Notes under the pieces: model-generated
Database searches by the model: none
What the model saw: the letters and a program-made list of their open reading frames with translations, nothing else
What the model was told of the DNA's origin: nothing
Source: Panacagrimonas sp041603235
Lineage (GTDB): Bacteria; Pseudomonadota; Gammaproteobacteria; Nevskiales; Nevskiaceae
Assembly: GCA_041603235.1 (NCBI GenBank)
Contig: JBFIES010000003.1
Span: 186,001-250,000 of the forward strand
Direction of reading: 5' to 3'
Length of the DNA: 64,000 nt
Position numbers and translations under genes: made by a program
Shown here: positions 48,012 to 56,155 of the stretch, piece by piece
Numbering within the stretch: the stretch's first letter is position 1
Layout of the letters: each line of letters starts with the position of its first letter

Positions 48012-49136
48012 ATGGCGCTGCAATTTGTAATGAAGCTGTCCAAGCTGTGCAATCTGCGTTGTACCTACTGCTACGAGTTTGAGGATTTGCACAAGAAGGA
48101 GCGAATGCCGCTGTCGGGCATCGAGTTTTTCCTGAAGGGCCTGGCGGAGCATTATCGTGAGCGTCCGGATGCGCCCGAAATACGTTTCATCTGCCACGGT
48201 GGCGAGCCGCTGCTGCTGCCAGCAGAGTATCTGCGCGAATTCCGGCGGCTTCAGGATCTGTACCTGAAGCCAGCCGGATTGCGCTACACAACCTCACTGC
48301 AAACCAATCTCACGCGTTTGAGTGACAAGACGGTGGACTTGCTTCGCCAATTGAACATCAGTCTGGGTGTCTCGTTCGATGTTTTTGGCGAGCAGCGAGT
48401 CAATCGAAAGGGCAATCCGATGGATGAGCGGGTGCTGGATAATCTCCAGCGTTTGCTTGATGCCGGGGTGCCCTTTGGCGCGATCGTCGTCATGCATGCA
48501 GCTAACCGTGATCGTGTTCTAGAGACGTATCGGTTCTACAACGCCCTGGGCATCAACTACCGAATCCTGCCGATCTTCTCGCATATCGAGCCGCCGGCGC
48601 GCGTCGCGCCTCTCATGCTCACCCACGAGCAGGCCCTGGAGTCACTGAAGGCAGTTGCGTACGAGCACCTTACACAGCCCACTCAGATCAAGGTGATGCC
48701 GATCAGCGACCATCTCGCTGCAGCGGTTCGCCATCTGGCGGGTCAGAAAGTGAGTGACTATCGGCCCACAGAGTCCTACGAGTGGGCCTTGATCGTCGGA
48801 ACCGACGGTGCGGTGTATAACCATGGTGACTCCTATCTGGCAGAAGGCCGCATCGGAAATCTGTTCCAGACCGAGTTCGGAAAGCTCATGAACGGTGCGG
48901 ATCATCGCGCGATGGATGCGCATCGAATGGCGCGCGCAAGTACCTGTCAGAAATGTACCTATGCTGGCGCATGCGATCAGTTGCCTGTTATCGAATCCAT
49001 TCCCAGCGAGCGCCGCTATGACGCCAACGGGCAATTAACATGTCCGCTGGCGCGCCCCTTGATTGATTACTGCATTGAGTTGATTCGCAGCAACGAAAGG
49101 GCGGGAGAGATCATAGATCTGGCGCGTGCGGCCTAG
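48012..49136 (+). CDS. Radical SAM/SPASM-like protein (peptide-modifying type)
   Basis: The 374-residue enzyme has the radical SAM cluster motif CNLRCTYCYE (C13, C17, C20), a GGEP SAM-binding motif (HGGEPLLLP) and a SPASM-like C-terminal Cys cluster (STCQKCTYAGACDQLP, then LTCPLARPLIDYC). It is nearest in appearance to anaerobic sulfatase maturase and cyclophane/GrrM-type peptide maturases. The 15-bp gap to the exported protein gene suggests that is the substrate. No sulfatase gene is nearby, so a maturase role for sulfatases is unlikely. Confidence 0.88.
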   Translation: MALQFVMKLSKLCNLRCTYCYEFEDLHKKERMPLSGIEFFLKGLAEHYRERPDAPEIRFICHGGEPLLLPAEYLREFRRLQDLYLKPAGLRYTTSLQTNLTRLSDKTVDLLRQLNISLGVSFDVFGEQRVNRKGNPMDERVLDNLQRLLDAGVPFGAIVVMHAANRDRVLETYRFYNALGINYRILPIFSHIEPPARVAPLMLTHEQALESLKAVAYEHLTQPTQIKVMPISDHLAAAVRHLAGQKVSDYRPTESYEWALIVGTDGAVYNHGDSYLAEGRIGNLFQTEFGKLMNGADHRAMDAHRMARASTCQKCTYAGACDQLPVIESIPSERRYDANGQLTCPLARPLIDYCIELIRSNERAGEIIDLARAA

Positions 49137-49336
49137 GCTCGGGCCGAATAAAAACGAAAGTCTCCGTGGCCAGTATCCGTTGCCCGTGCAGGAAAGGAGC
49201 GGAAATCAGCGCCGACATTCTCGGCCAAAGAATATGACATGTAGGCCGCGCACAGATGTGCAGATGTTCTCAACGGAATGATGGATTTCTCGCTAGGCTC
49301 GCAGCCGAGGCTGAGCAGATTTTCCAGAGATAATCG

Positions 49337-51526
49337 ATGAACTCCATTGCGCCGAATCGTATTGCAAGCGAAGCACGCCCATATGTCCGAGGACGCCTGG
49401 CGCCGCGCAAGATGCTTCTGCTGGTCGCCATTCTGGCAATCGCACTCAGTGTGGCCGGCGCCTATGCAGTCCTCTCGGCGCCTTGGTTGGGTGTTGGTTT
49501 TTCCGCCAGTACGCAGCCAGAAGGCTTGCGCGTTGAGTCGCTGCAAGAAAATTCCCCCAACCTCGATCGATTGGTCGAAGGCATGGTCCTGGTCGCTCTC
49601 GAAGCACAGGATGAACACGCAATTGCTCTGGCGGGAAATCTGATTATCGAAGATCCCGACCTGATGTCCTTCGCCGATTTGCGCGCCTTCTACTCCCGTC
49701 AGGAGGCCATTGACACCATGCTGAAGAGCGGCCCGGTTACCGCAGTGACCGACGCAGGGCAAAGGATCGAGTTAGGTGTTGCCAGTTCGCCGTTTCGGCA
49801 ACTGAGCTACTTCGGCATGCACAGCTTCTATGGCGTCGTTTCGCTGTTGATCGCACTGAGTATCTGGATCTATCAACCGGGCCAGCGCAGCACACAACTG
49901 TTCGCGCTTTCCGGTGCATCGGTGTTTGTGAACACCGTCACAATTGGTGCCTATGGCGGTCGGGAGCTGGCCATTGATGGTCAACTTTTTCAAATTCTGG
50001 CCTCTCTGACGCATGGTGCAACCCTGATGGTGTGCGCCAGTCTGGCTGGACTGTTCTGGGTTTACCCACGGTCGCTGGGGCGCAGTAACGTACCGCTTAT
50101 TCTTCTCGCTTCGGCATTGCTCCTGTGGATCGTGGACATCGCGCAGATCGGTGGCAGTGCCCGCGCGACGATCTATTTGCCCGTGTTTGTGGGCTACCTC
50201 GCTGGATTGGGTTTTGCAGCCATGCAATGGCGCGCTTCGAGCAACAGACCACTGGATCGTGGCGCGATCAAGTGGTGCATCCTGGCAATTTTCGCGGGCA
50301 GCTTCCTGTTGATGGGCCTGCTGATTATTCCGCCGGCGTTTGGAGGCGAAGCATTGGTGCCGATGGTGGTGGGATTTTCCGCATACATCATCTTGTACCT
50401 GGGAATTGCGATGGGCCTGCTTCGCTACCGCCTCTTTGATCTTGAGCGCTGGTGGTTCAAGACCTGGTTGTGGTTTGCCGGTGGCGCACTGGTGATTGTG
50501 CTTGACCTTGCCCTGGTGTTCGGACTGGGCTTCGCTGGCGAGCACGCTCTGACCCTGTCTTTGGCGTTCTCTGGCTGGCTCTACTTTCCACTGCGTCAAT
50601 GGATATGGCGCAGGATGGGCGAACAGGAATATGTCCCGCTGGACGCGGCCCTGCGCGAACTTGTGGACAAGCTTTTTGCGGCCGAGACGGAAGAGCAGAT
50701 TCGTCACGCTTGGCCGCAGCTGTTGCAGAACAGTTTTGCACCGCTGAGCCAGCGCCAGAATGGGGACGGCTTGAAAGGTGTATCAGCATCCGCCGATGGC
50801 GTGCGTCTGGCGGTACCGGCATTGCCCGGTGATGACAAAGGACTTGTAGTCGAGTTTCCAGCAAACGGCGGGCGCTTGTTCACCCGACAGGATGTGCGTA
50901 TTGCCCGCTTGTTGTACGACCTGACAGGGGAGGCGATTCGCGCCGTACGTGCCCGCGAAGCGGGGGCGGAAGTTGAACGCAATCGCATCATGCGTGACTT
51001 GCACGATGATCTTGGCGCGCGCCTGCTCAGTCTGGTCTATGCGGCCGAGAGCGAGGCCAATCGAGAGCTTGCGCGCGCAGGCTTGAAAGATCTTCACGAT
51101 CTTATCGGTACCACGGCCAGAGTGCCGGTGCCGCTAAGGGAGCTGGTGATGGCTTGCGAGGGCGAAGTGCGATCCAGACTGAGCAATACGCAGATTGCGC
51201 TGGACTGGCAGGTTCAATCGGAAATGCCCGACAGAAAACTGAGTGCCCGGGCTGCGGCGAATATCGCGCGTATTCTTCGCGAGGCGCTTTCCAACGTCAT
51301 TCGACACGCCGGGGCCAGTCAGGTCAGGATCTGCTGGGATTACCCGTCATCCGGGCTTTTGCAGCTGCTCATTTCTGATAATGGTCAAAGTTCGGAGCCG
51401 CAAGGCTGGAGCGGTGGCAACGGTTTGCGAATCATGCGGGTGCGTGCGAAGGATCTGGGCGGCCAGGTCAGCTGGCGGCGCAATGCGTCCGGCGGCTGTA
51501 GTTTGCAGCTGGATTTGCCCTTATAG
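49337..51526 (+). CDS. NarL-group sensor histidine kinase with PDZ-like sensor part
   Basis: The 729-residue membrane protein has one helix (about 24-47), a periplasmic PDZ-like domain (GLRVESLQENSPNLDRLVEG, residues 50-155), about seven further helices (156-425), a cytoplasmic region, and the HisKA_3 motif with H556 in RNRIMRDLHDDLGARLLSL. The HATPase part has the N-box ARILREALSNVIRHAGAS and GNGLRIMRVRAKDLGG. It sits 200 bp downstream of the rSAM gene; the response regulator gene is convergent, only 5 bp away. It may sense the exported product of this locus. Confidence 0.9.
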   Translation: MNSIAPNRIASEARPYVRGRLAPRKMLLLVAILAIALSVAGAYAVLSAPWLGVGFSASTQPEGLRVESLQENSPNLDRLVEGMVLVALEAQDEHAIALAGNLIIEDPDLMSFADLRAFYSRQEAIDTMLKSGPVTAVTDAGQRIELGVASSPFRQLSYFGMHSFYGVVSLLIALSIWIYQPGQRSTQLFALSGASVFVNTVTIGAYGGRELAIDGQLFQILASLTHGATLMVCASLAGLFWVYPRSLGRSNVPLILLASALLLWIVDIAQIGGSARATIYLPVFVGYLAGLGFAAMQWRASSNRPLDRGAIKWCILAIFAGSFLLMGLLIIPPAFGGEALVPMVVGFSAYIILYLGIAMGLLRYRLFDLERWWFKTWLWFAGGALVIVLDLALVFGLGFAGEHALTLSLAFSGWLYFPLRQWIWRRMGEQEYVPLDAALRELVDKLFAAETEEQIRHAWPQLLQNSFAPLSQRQNGDGLKGVSASADGVRLAVPALPGDDKGLVVEFPANGGRLFTRQDVRIARLLYDLTGEAIRAVRAREAGAEVERNRIMRDLHDDLGARLLSLVYAAESEANRELARAGLKDLHDLIGTTARVPVPLRELVMACEGEVRSRLSNTQIALDWQVQSEMPDRKLSARAAANIARILREALSNVIRHAGASQVRICWDYPSSGLLQLLISDNGQSSEPQGWSGGNGLRIMRVRAKDLGGQVSWRRNASGGCSLQLDLPL

Positions 51527-51531
51527 GCCCG

Positions 51532-52314
51532 CTAGTCGTCTGTCGAAATCAGACCCATACGCAAGGCCTCCTGGGTGACCTCCGCCCGTGTCGAAACCTC
51601 AAGCTTGCTGTAGATGCTCTTCACGTAGCCTGCGGTCGTGTGACGCGAAATGCCTAGCGCCTCTCCTGCTTGCAGAATCGTGAAACCTTTTGCGATCAAC
51701 CCGAGGACTTCTTCTTCGCGCGCGGTCAGTGCCGGCCGATTGCTCGTTTCAGTCTGGGTGAATCGGGAGAGAACCCGTTGCGCAATAGATGGGGACAAGG
51801 GCGGCTCGCCGCCCACGATGCCTTTCAGGCGGCGCGCCAACTCAGATTGAGACTGTTGTTTGAGCAGATACCCGCGTGCCCCTGCACGAAGTGCAGGAAA
51901 TACGTGACGGTCATCGTCATGGATGGTGACCACCACGCAAGGGCAGTCCGGCGCTGTCTCGCGCATGTCGCGGATGAAATCCAGGCCATTGCCATCAGGC
52001 AGGGAAAGATCTACTAGCGCGATATTTGGTGGCAAGCCGGCAGCGAGCAGATGGCCCAGCTTTTCGCGAGCTTCAGTCAGGTTCGGCGCCAGCAACACCT
52101 TGATGCCAGGGAATGCTTCCTTGACCACGGCGCTCAGCCAGTCGCGAGCACCGGCATGATCTTCAAGGATCAGGGCGGTTTGCATTCGGGTTTCAAGATC
52201 GCTGTCGTCGCGGCGCGAGTCCGACGTCTCCGAAGGCGGCATTGGGTCGGCTGGGCCTGGGCAGCCAGACCGTGTCTGGTCTCTGTTTTCGTCTTCCCTT
52301 GAGTGAGCTTTCAT
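51532..52314 (-). CDS. NarL/FixJ family response regulator
   Basis: The receiver domain starts LILEDHAGARDWLSAVVKEA with the acidic pair, has the phosphoacceptor Asp in NIALVDLSLPDGNGLDFI and Lys in GYLLKQQSQSEL; the C-terminal LuxR helix-turn-helix has LTAREEEVLGLIAKGFTILQ and ISRHTTAGYVKSIYSKL. ATG 52314 is taken because AGAGGAAGG precedes it, giving 43 extra polar N-terminal residues; ATG 52185 directly before the receiver domain is the alternative. It is convergent with the histidine kinase gene and its likely partner. Confidence 0.9.
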   Translation of the reverse strand: MKAHSREDENRDQTRSGCPGPADPMPPSETSDSRRDDSDLETRMQTALILEDHAGARDWLSAVVKEAFPGIKVLLAPNLTEAREKLGHLLAAGLPPNIALVDLSLPDGNGLDFIRDMRETAPDCPCVVVTIHDDDRHVFPALRAGARGYLLKQQSQSELARRLKGIVGGEPPLSPSIAQRVLSRFTQTETSNRPALTAREEEVLGLIAKGFTILQAGEALGISRHTTAGYVKSIYSKLEVSTRAEVTQEALRMGLISTDD

Positions 52315-52619
52315 GCGCCTTCCTCTGATCTGTTCTTTGCAGTGTCACTTGGGACTCACAGAACGCGCGTCTGGCCCTCACACGGTGTCATCAGCCTTGA
52401 ATATGCCAAAGTCGCACTCAATGTGCCACGACGCCCGACGGTTCTGCATGCAGGCACAGAAGCTGGTTTGCAGCTCTGCTGATACGGGTCTGGGCGCTCC
52501 GCGCGCAGCGGCGCCAGCGCGGGACTCATGTCGCGGCCATCCGGGTTTTCGATGCACCTGCAAACGCGTAGGCTATCGGCTCTTTTTGGGTCGGCATTGC
52601 CGACAGGCCGGAGCTACTC
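52315..52619. other. Gene-free stretch between response regulator and glyoxalase genes
   Basis: No supportable gene, RNA or clear operator was seen in these 305 bases; open frames here have poor codon use and no homology by eye. It must hold the divergent promoters of the regulator and the glyoxalase gene. Confidence 0.5.
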
Positions 52620-53153
52620 ATGAAAATTACCCCGGAAGCGCCAGTACTGGCATCGACCGGCGACTTCATCATGTCGCAAACCATGTTGCGCATCCGTGAT
52701 CCCGAGAAATCAGTGGCGTTCTATCGCGATGTGCTTGGAATGACACTGCTCAACCGTTTTGACTTTCCGGAGATGAAATTCTCCCTGTACTTCATGGCTT
52801 ACTTGCGGGAAGAAGATGGTCCGCTACCGGAAGATCCGGTTGAGCGGGCGGAGTTTACTTTTCGCCAGAAGGCCGCAATCGAGTTGACCCACAACTACGG
52901 CACGGAAAGCGATGCCGACTTTCCCGGTTATCACAGTGGAAACGAAGAGCCGAAGGGCTTTGGCCATATCGGCATTACCGTTCCTGATGTCTACGAAGCA
53001 TGCGAGCGCTTTGAAAAATTGGGTGTCAGCTTCGTCAAGCGGCCTGATGACGGCAAGATGAAAGGTTTGGCCTTCATTAAAGACCCGGACGGTTACTGGA
53101 TTGAAGTGCTCTCAGCGACACGCCTCGGAAAGATGGTCACGGGTAATAGCTGA
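52620..53153 (+). CDS. gloA: Lactoylglutathione lyase (glyoxalase I)
   Basis: The 177-residue protein has the glyoxalase I signature in the longer eukaryote-like form: MLRIRDPEKSVAFYRDVLGM, LTHNYGTESD, YHSGNEEPKGFGHIGITVPD and LAFIKDPDGYWIEVLS. The metal ligands His/Glu are in these segments. It converts the hemithioacetal of methylglyoxal and glutathione to S-lactoylglutathione, a detoxification step in the cytoplasm. A GGAG ribosome site precedes the ATG. Start of the right-hand catabolic cluster. Confidence 0.93.
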   Translation: MKITPEAPVLASTGDFIMSQTMLRIRDPEKSVAFYRDVLGMTLLNRFDFPEMKFSLYFMAYLREEDGPLPEDPVERAEFTFRQKAAIELTHNYGTESDADFPGYHSGNEEPKGFGHIGITVPDVYEACERFEKLGVSFVKRPDDGKMKGLAFIKDPDGYWIEVLSATRLGKMVTGNS

Positions 53154-53280
53154 TCGGAATGATCTGAATGATCTGAATGCAGAGGATGGGCGCAGCCTAC
53201 CTTGTTGGGTGGGGGTTTTTGCCGCGCACGCTGCCAATAATCGGTGAGCCCCCATGAGGGCACCCTAATGGAGGAAGACA

Positions 53281-54042
53281 ATGGGACGAGTACAAGACAA
53301 GGTTTGTGTCGTAACCGGCGGTGCGCGTGGTTTGGGTTTGGCTGCTGCAGAGCTGCTGCTTGCTGAAGGCGCCAAGGTTTTGCTGACGGATGTCGACACT
53401 GCAGAAGGTGAGAAGCAGGCCACGCGACTCGGAGAGCGTGCGATGTTCATGCAGCAGGACGCTACTGATCCTGAGCGATGGAACGCTGTCCTGGACGCAG
53501 CGATCGAGAAATGGGGCAAGCTCGATGTGCTGGTCAACAATGCGGGGATCGCCATTATCCAGGACGTCGAGGCATCCTCCATGGACGCCTGGAAGAAGAC
53601 GCTGGATATCAATCTCACTGCGGTATTCCTGGGTACTCAGGCTGCCATAGCGCGCATGAAGGCATCGCAAGGATCTATTGTGAATATCGCGTCCATCGAA
53701 GGTTTGATCGGTGAACCGCTGGTGCCTGCCTACAATGCGTCCAAAGGTGGCGTGCGCATTTTCAGCAAGTCATCGGCCATCCATTGCGCGCGCGCGGGCT
53801 ACAAGATCAGGATCAACAATGTCTGTCCCGGCTTTGCTGAAACCGCACTGGTAGCTGGCGCGGTCGGCACGCTCAGTGCTGAAGAAGGAGAGGCGTTCGG
53901 CGCTCGTATTCTGGGGCGCATTCCCATGGGCCGATTTGCACAGCCGTCTGAAATTGCTCCTGCAATTCTGTTCCTCGCGTCGGACGAATCAAGCTACATG
54001 ACCGGCTCTGATCTGGTGGTCGATGGTGGAATGACTGCCTGA
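53281..54042 (+). CDS. SDR family oxidoreductase, hydroxysteroid dehydrogenase-like
   Basis: The 253-residue classical SDR has TGGARGLGLAAAELLL, NNAG, SIVNIASIEGLIGEP with Ser and YNASKGGVRIF with the YxxxK pair, and the C-terminus YMTGSDLVVDGGMTA. It has complete active-site residues, so it is probably an NAD-dependent alcohol dehydrogenase, resembling 3-beta/20-beta-hydroxysteroid dehydrogenases. A GGAGGAAGAC ribosome site precedes ATG 53281. Followed by an MDR dehydrogenase and a crotonase, probably one operon. Confidence 0.93.
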   Translation: MGRVQDKVCVVTGGARGLGLAAAELLLAEGAKVLLTDVDTAEGEKQATRLGERAMFMQQDATDPERWNAVLDAAIEKWGKLDVLVNNAGIAIIQDVEASSMDAWKKTLDINLTAVFLGTQAAIARMKASQGSIVNIASIEGLIGEPLVPAYNASKGGVRIFSKSSAIHCARAGYKIRINNVCPGFAETALVAGAVGTLSAEEGEAFGARILGRIPMGRFAQPSEIAPAILFLASDESSYMTGSDLVVDGGMTA

Positions 54043-54114
54043 TAAGCACTTCCGAAAACTGGGCCTGGTGAATTTGTCGGGCCTGATCACATCAAAATAA
54101 TTGGAGAAATTCTG

Positions 54115-55119
54115 TTGAAAGCCATAGTTGCCAAAACCCCTGCCACGCTCGATCGTCTTGAAGTGGTGCAACGCCCGCAACCCGAGCCCGGCCCCGGAGA
54201 GATTTGTGTTCGGATTCGCGCAAGCTCCCTCAACTATCACGACTACGCCGTGGTTTCCGGCATGTTGCCGGTTGCAGAAGACCGCGTGCCAATGTCAGAC
54301 GGCGCAGGTGAGGTGGTGGCAGTCGGCGCCGGTGTGCGCGAGCACGCCGTAGGCGATGCCGTTATGAGCACCTTCTTCCCCAACTGGACTTCCGGTCACG
54401 AATCCGAAGCTCGCCTCAGTGGCATTCCTGGTGACCACGTTGATGGTTTGGCGGCAGAGTATTTCTGCGCGCATGAAAGTGCCTTCACGCGCATTCCGGC
54501 CGGTTATTCAATGGAAGAAGCGGCAACCCTGCCATGCGCGGCGCTGACTGCCTGGCGTGCGCTGTTTGTCGAAAACAAGGTGGGTCCTGATTCTTGGGTG
54601 CTGACCATGGGGACCGGCGGCGTTTCAATTTTTGCACTTCAGCTGGCCAAGTCAGTGGGCGCGCGGGTCATCGCAACCTCTTCGTCACCCGAGAAGATGA
54701 AACGCCTTAAGGAAATGGGTGCGGATCACGTGATCAATTACCGCGAAACGCCGGAATGGGGCGAGGAAGCCAAGCGTCTGACCGGTGGTCGTGGTGTTGA
54801 CGAGGTTGTTGAGATTGGTGGCCCTGTGACCCTGGCACAGTCCATCAATGCCTGTCGCATGGGGGGGCACATCACGCTGATCGGTGTGCTAACCGGATTC
54901 TCCGGAGAAATTCCGACTGCGGCGATCATGTTCAAGAACATTCGTCTGTCCGGCGTCATGGTCGGGTCGAAAGACCATCAGCTGGATCTGGTGGAAGCTC
55001 TGGAAAGCACCGGAATTCGACCGGTCATTGACCGCAGCTTCCCTCTCGAACAAATGGCAGACGCATTTCGCTATCAGGAATCCCAGAAGCATTTTGGAAA
55101 GATCTGCCTGACGCTGTAA
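54115..55119 (+). CDS. Zinc-independent MDR alcohol dehydrogenase/quinone oxidoreductase
   Basis: The 334-residue MDR protein starts with a TTG codon (KAIVAKTPATLDRLEVV follows) 7 bases after GGAGAA. The GroES-like domain has SSLNYHDYAVVSGMLP and SDGAGEVVAVGAGV; the Rossmann part has LTMGTGGVSIFALQLAKSVGARVIATSSS. Catalytic zinc ligands are replaced, as in the quinone-oxidoreductase-like group. The relatives act on quinones, enones or alcohols; the real substrate is unknown. Lies 72 bp after the SDR and 30 bp before the crotonase. Confidence 0.9.
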   Translation: MKAIVAKTPATLDRLEVVQRPQPEPGPGEICVRIRASSLNYHDYAVVSGMLPVAEDRVPMSDGAGEVVAVGAGVREHAVGDAVMSTFFPNWTSGHESEARLSGIPGDHVDGLAAEYFCAHESAFTRIPAGYSMEEAATLPCAALTAWRALFVENKVGPDSWVLTMGTGGVSIFALQLAKSVGARVIATSSSPEKMKRLKEMGADHVINYRETPEWGEEAKRLTGGRGVDEVVEIGGPVTLAQSINACRMGGHITLIGVLTGFSGEIPTAAIMFKNIRLSGVMVGSKDHQLDLVEALESTGIRPVIDRSFPLEQMADAFRYQESQKHFGKICLTL

Positions 55120-55149
55120 GCGTCCGTACCTGAAATCGGAGAGCGCAGC

Positions 55150-55953
55150 ATGAGTGTTCGGGTTGAGAAGAATGGGGCGGTCACGACCGTCATTCACAGT
55201 CGTGCGGAAGCGCGCAATGCCATGGACCCGGAAAGCGCAGTTGCGCTAGCCGAAGCCTTCGAGGCCTTTGATGCTGACCCGGAGGCTTCGGTTGCCGTGT
55301 TCTGGGGCGAAGGCGGGGCATTCTGCGCCGGCTGGGATCTGAAGTACGCCAGCACCCTGACCGATGACAATGAGCACCTGAAGTCGCTCGACTTTCCGGA
55401 TGAGATCGGCGCGCCCGAACCGCGTGGGCCAATGGGGCCCAGCCGACTCAAACTCTCCAAGCCCGTCATCGCCGCGGTCGCAGGCCCGGCGGTCGCGGGT
55501 GGCTTTGAACTGGCGCTGTGGTGCGACATTCGCATCATGGAAGAAAGCGCCTACTTCGGCGTGTATTGTCGCCGCTGGGGCGTGCCCCTGATCGATGGTG
55601 GCACGGTAAGGCTGCCGCGCCTGGTCGGGCAGGGGCGGGCCATGGAAATCATTCTCACCGGGCGCAAAGTGCCGGCTGAAGAAGCGCTCAGGATCGGTGC
55701 CTGCGAGCAGATTGTTGCCGACGGCACGTCTCGCGAAGCCGCAGAAGCGATGGCAGCACAGATCGCCCGGTTTCCACAGAATTGTGTCCGGGCAGATCGT
55801 CGCAGCGCCATTCAGCAGCAGGGCATGTCACACGATGAGGCCATGCGCAACGAGTGGAAAACCAGCGTCGGCGTCTTTACGGCTGAAGGCAAAGCCGGTG
55901 CCGCCCGATTCAGCAGCGGCAAGGGGCGACACGGCGATTTTTCGGATATATGA
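55150..55953 (+). CDS. Crotonase/enoyl-CoA hydratase family protein
   Basis: The 267-residue protein has ARNAMDPESAVALAEAFEAF, FCAGWDLKYAST, the second oxyanion segment AVAGPAVAGGFELALWCDIRIM and PLIDGGTVRLPRLVGQGRAMEI. The ADLK motif is changed to GWDLK, seen in a subgroup of crotonases of unknown substrate. It is coupled by a short gap to the MDR gene with GGAGAG as ribosome site. The 202 bp that follow before the LuxR gene have no gene. Confidence 0.9.
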   Translation: MSVRVEKNGAVTTVIHSRAEARNAMDPESAVALAEAFEAFDADPEASVAVFWGEGGAFCAGWDLKYASTLTDDNEHLKSLDFPDEIGAPEPRGPMGPSRLKLSKPVIAAVAGPAVAGGFELALWCDIRIMEESAYFGVYCRRWGVPLIDGGTVRLPRLVGQGRAMEIILTGRKVPAEEALRIGACEQIVADGTSREAAEAMAAQIARFPQNCVRADRRSAIQQQGMSHDEAMRNEWKTSVGVFTAEGKAGAARFSSGKGRHGDFSDI

Positions 55954-56155
55954 GCGCGGGCAAATGTTTCGCCCCTACTTTTGAGGTGGGCGCTGACGGT
56001 TGTTGACGATGACACTGGCTCAAAGTATGGGAAACCCGCCAATAGGGAGGAGAACCGTGCAGGCAGCCAGTGAAATTGACCCTCAGATATGTCCCAGTTG
56101 CGCGAATTCGTGCCTGATCATGTCAGCCTCAGCATGCCGGGTTGTGTGCTGAGAA

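Noticed and set aside
47421..48197. Minus-strand open frame opposite the exported protein and rSAM genes
   Set aside because: It covers two plus-strand genes that both have good starts and, for the rSAM gene, catalytic motifs.
48012..49136. Anaerobic sulfatase maturase
   Set aside because: Fold similarity is real, but no sulfatase with a C/S-x-P-x-R site is encoded nearby, while an exported protein of unknown function directly precedes the gene.
49772..50707. Minus-strand open frame inside the histidine kinase gene
   Set aside because: The region is a multi-helix membrane segment of the kinase; the antisense protein is charged and without homology by eye.
52313..52699. Plus-strand open frame before gloA
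   Set aside because: Codon use and product are unlike neighbours and it overlaps gloA in another frame; gloA has its own ribosome site.
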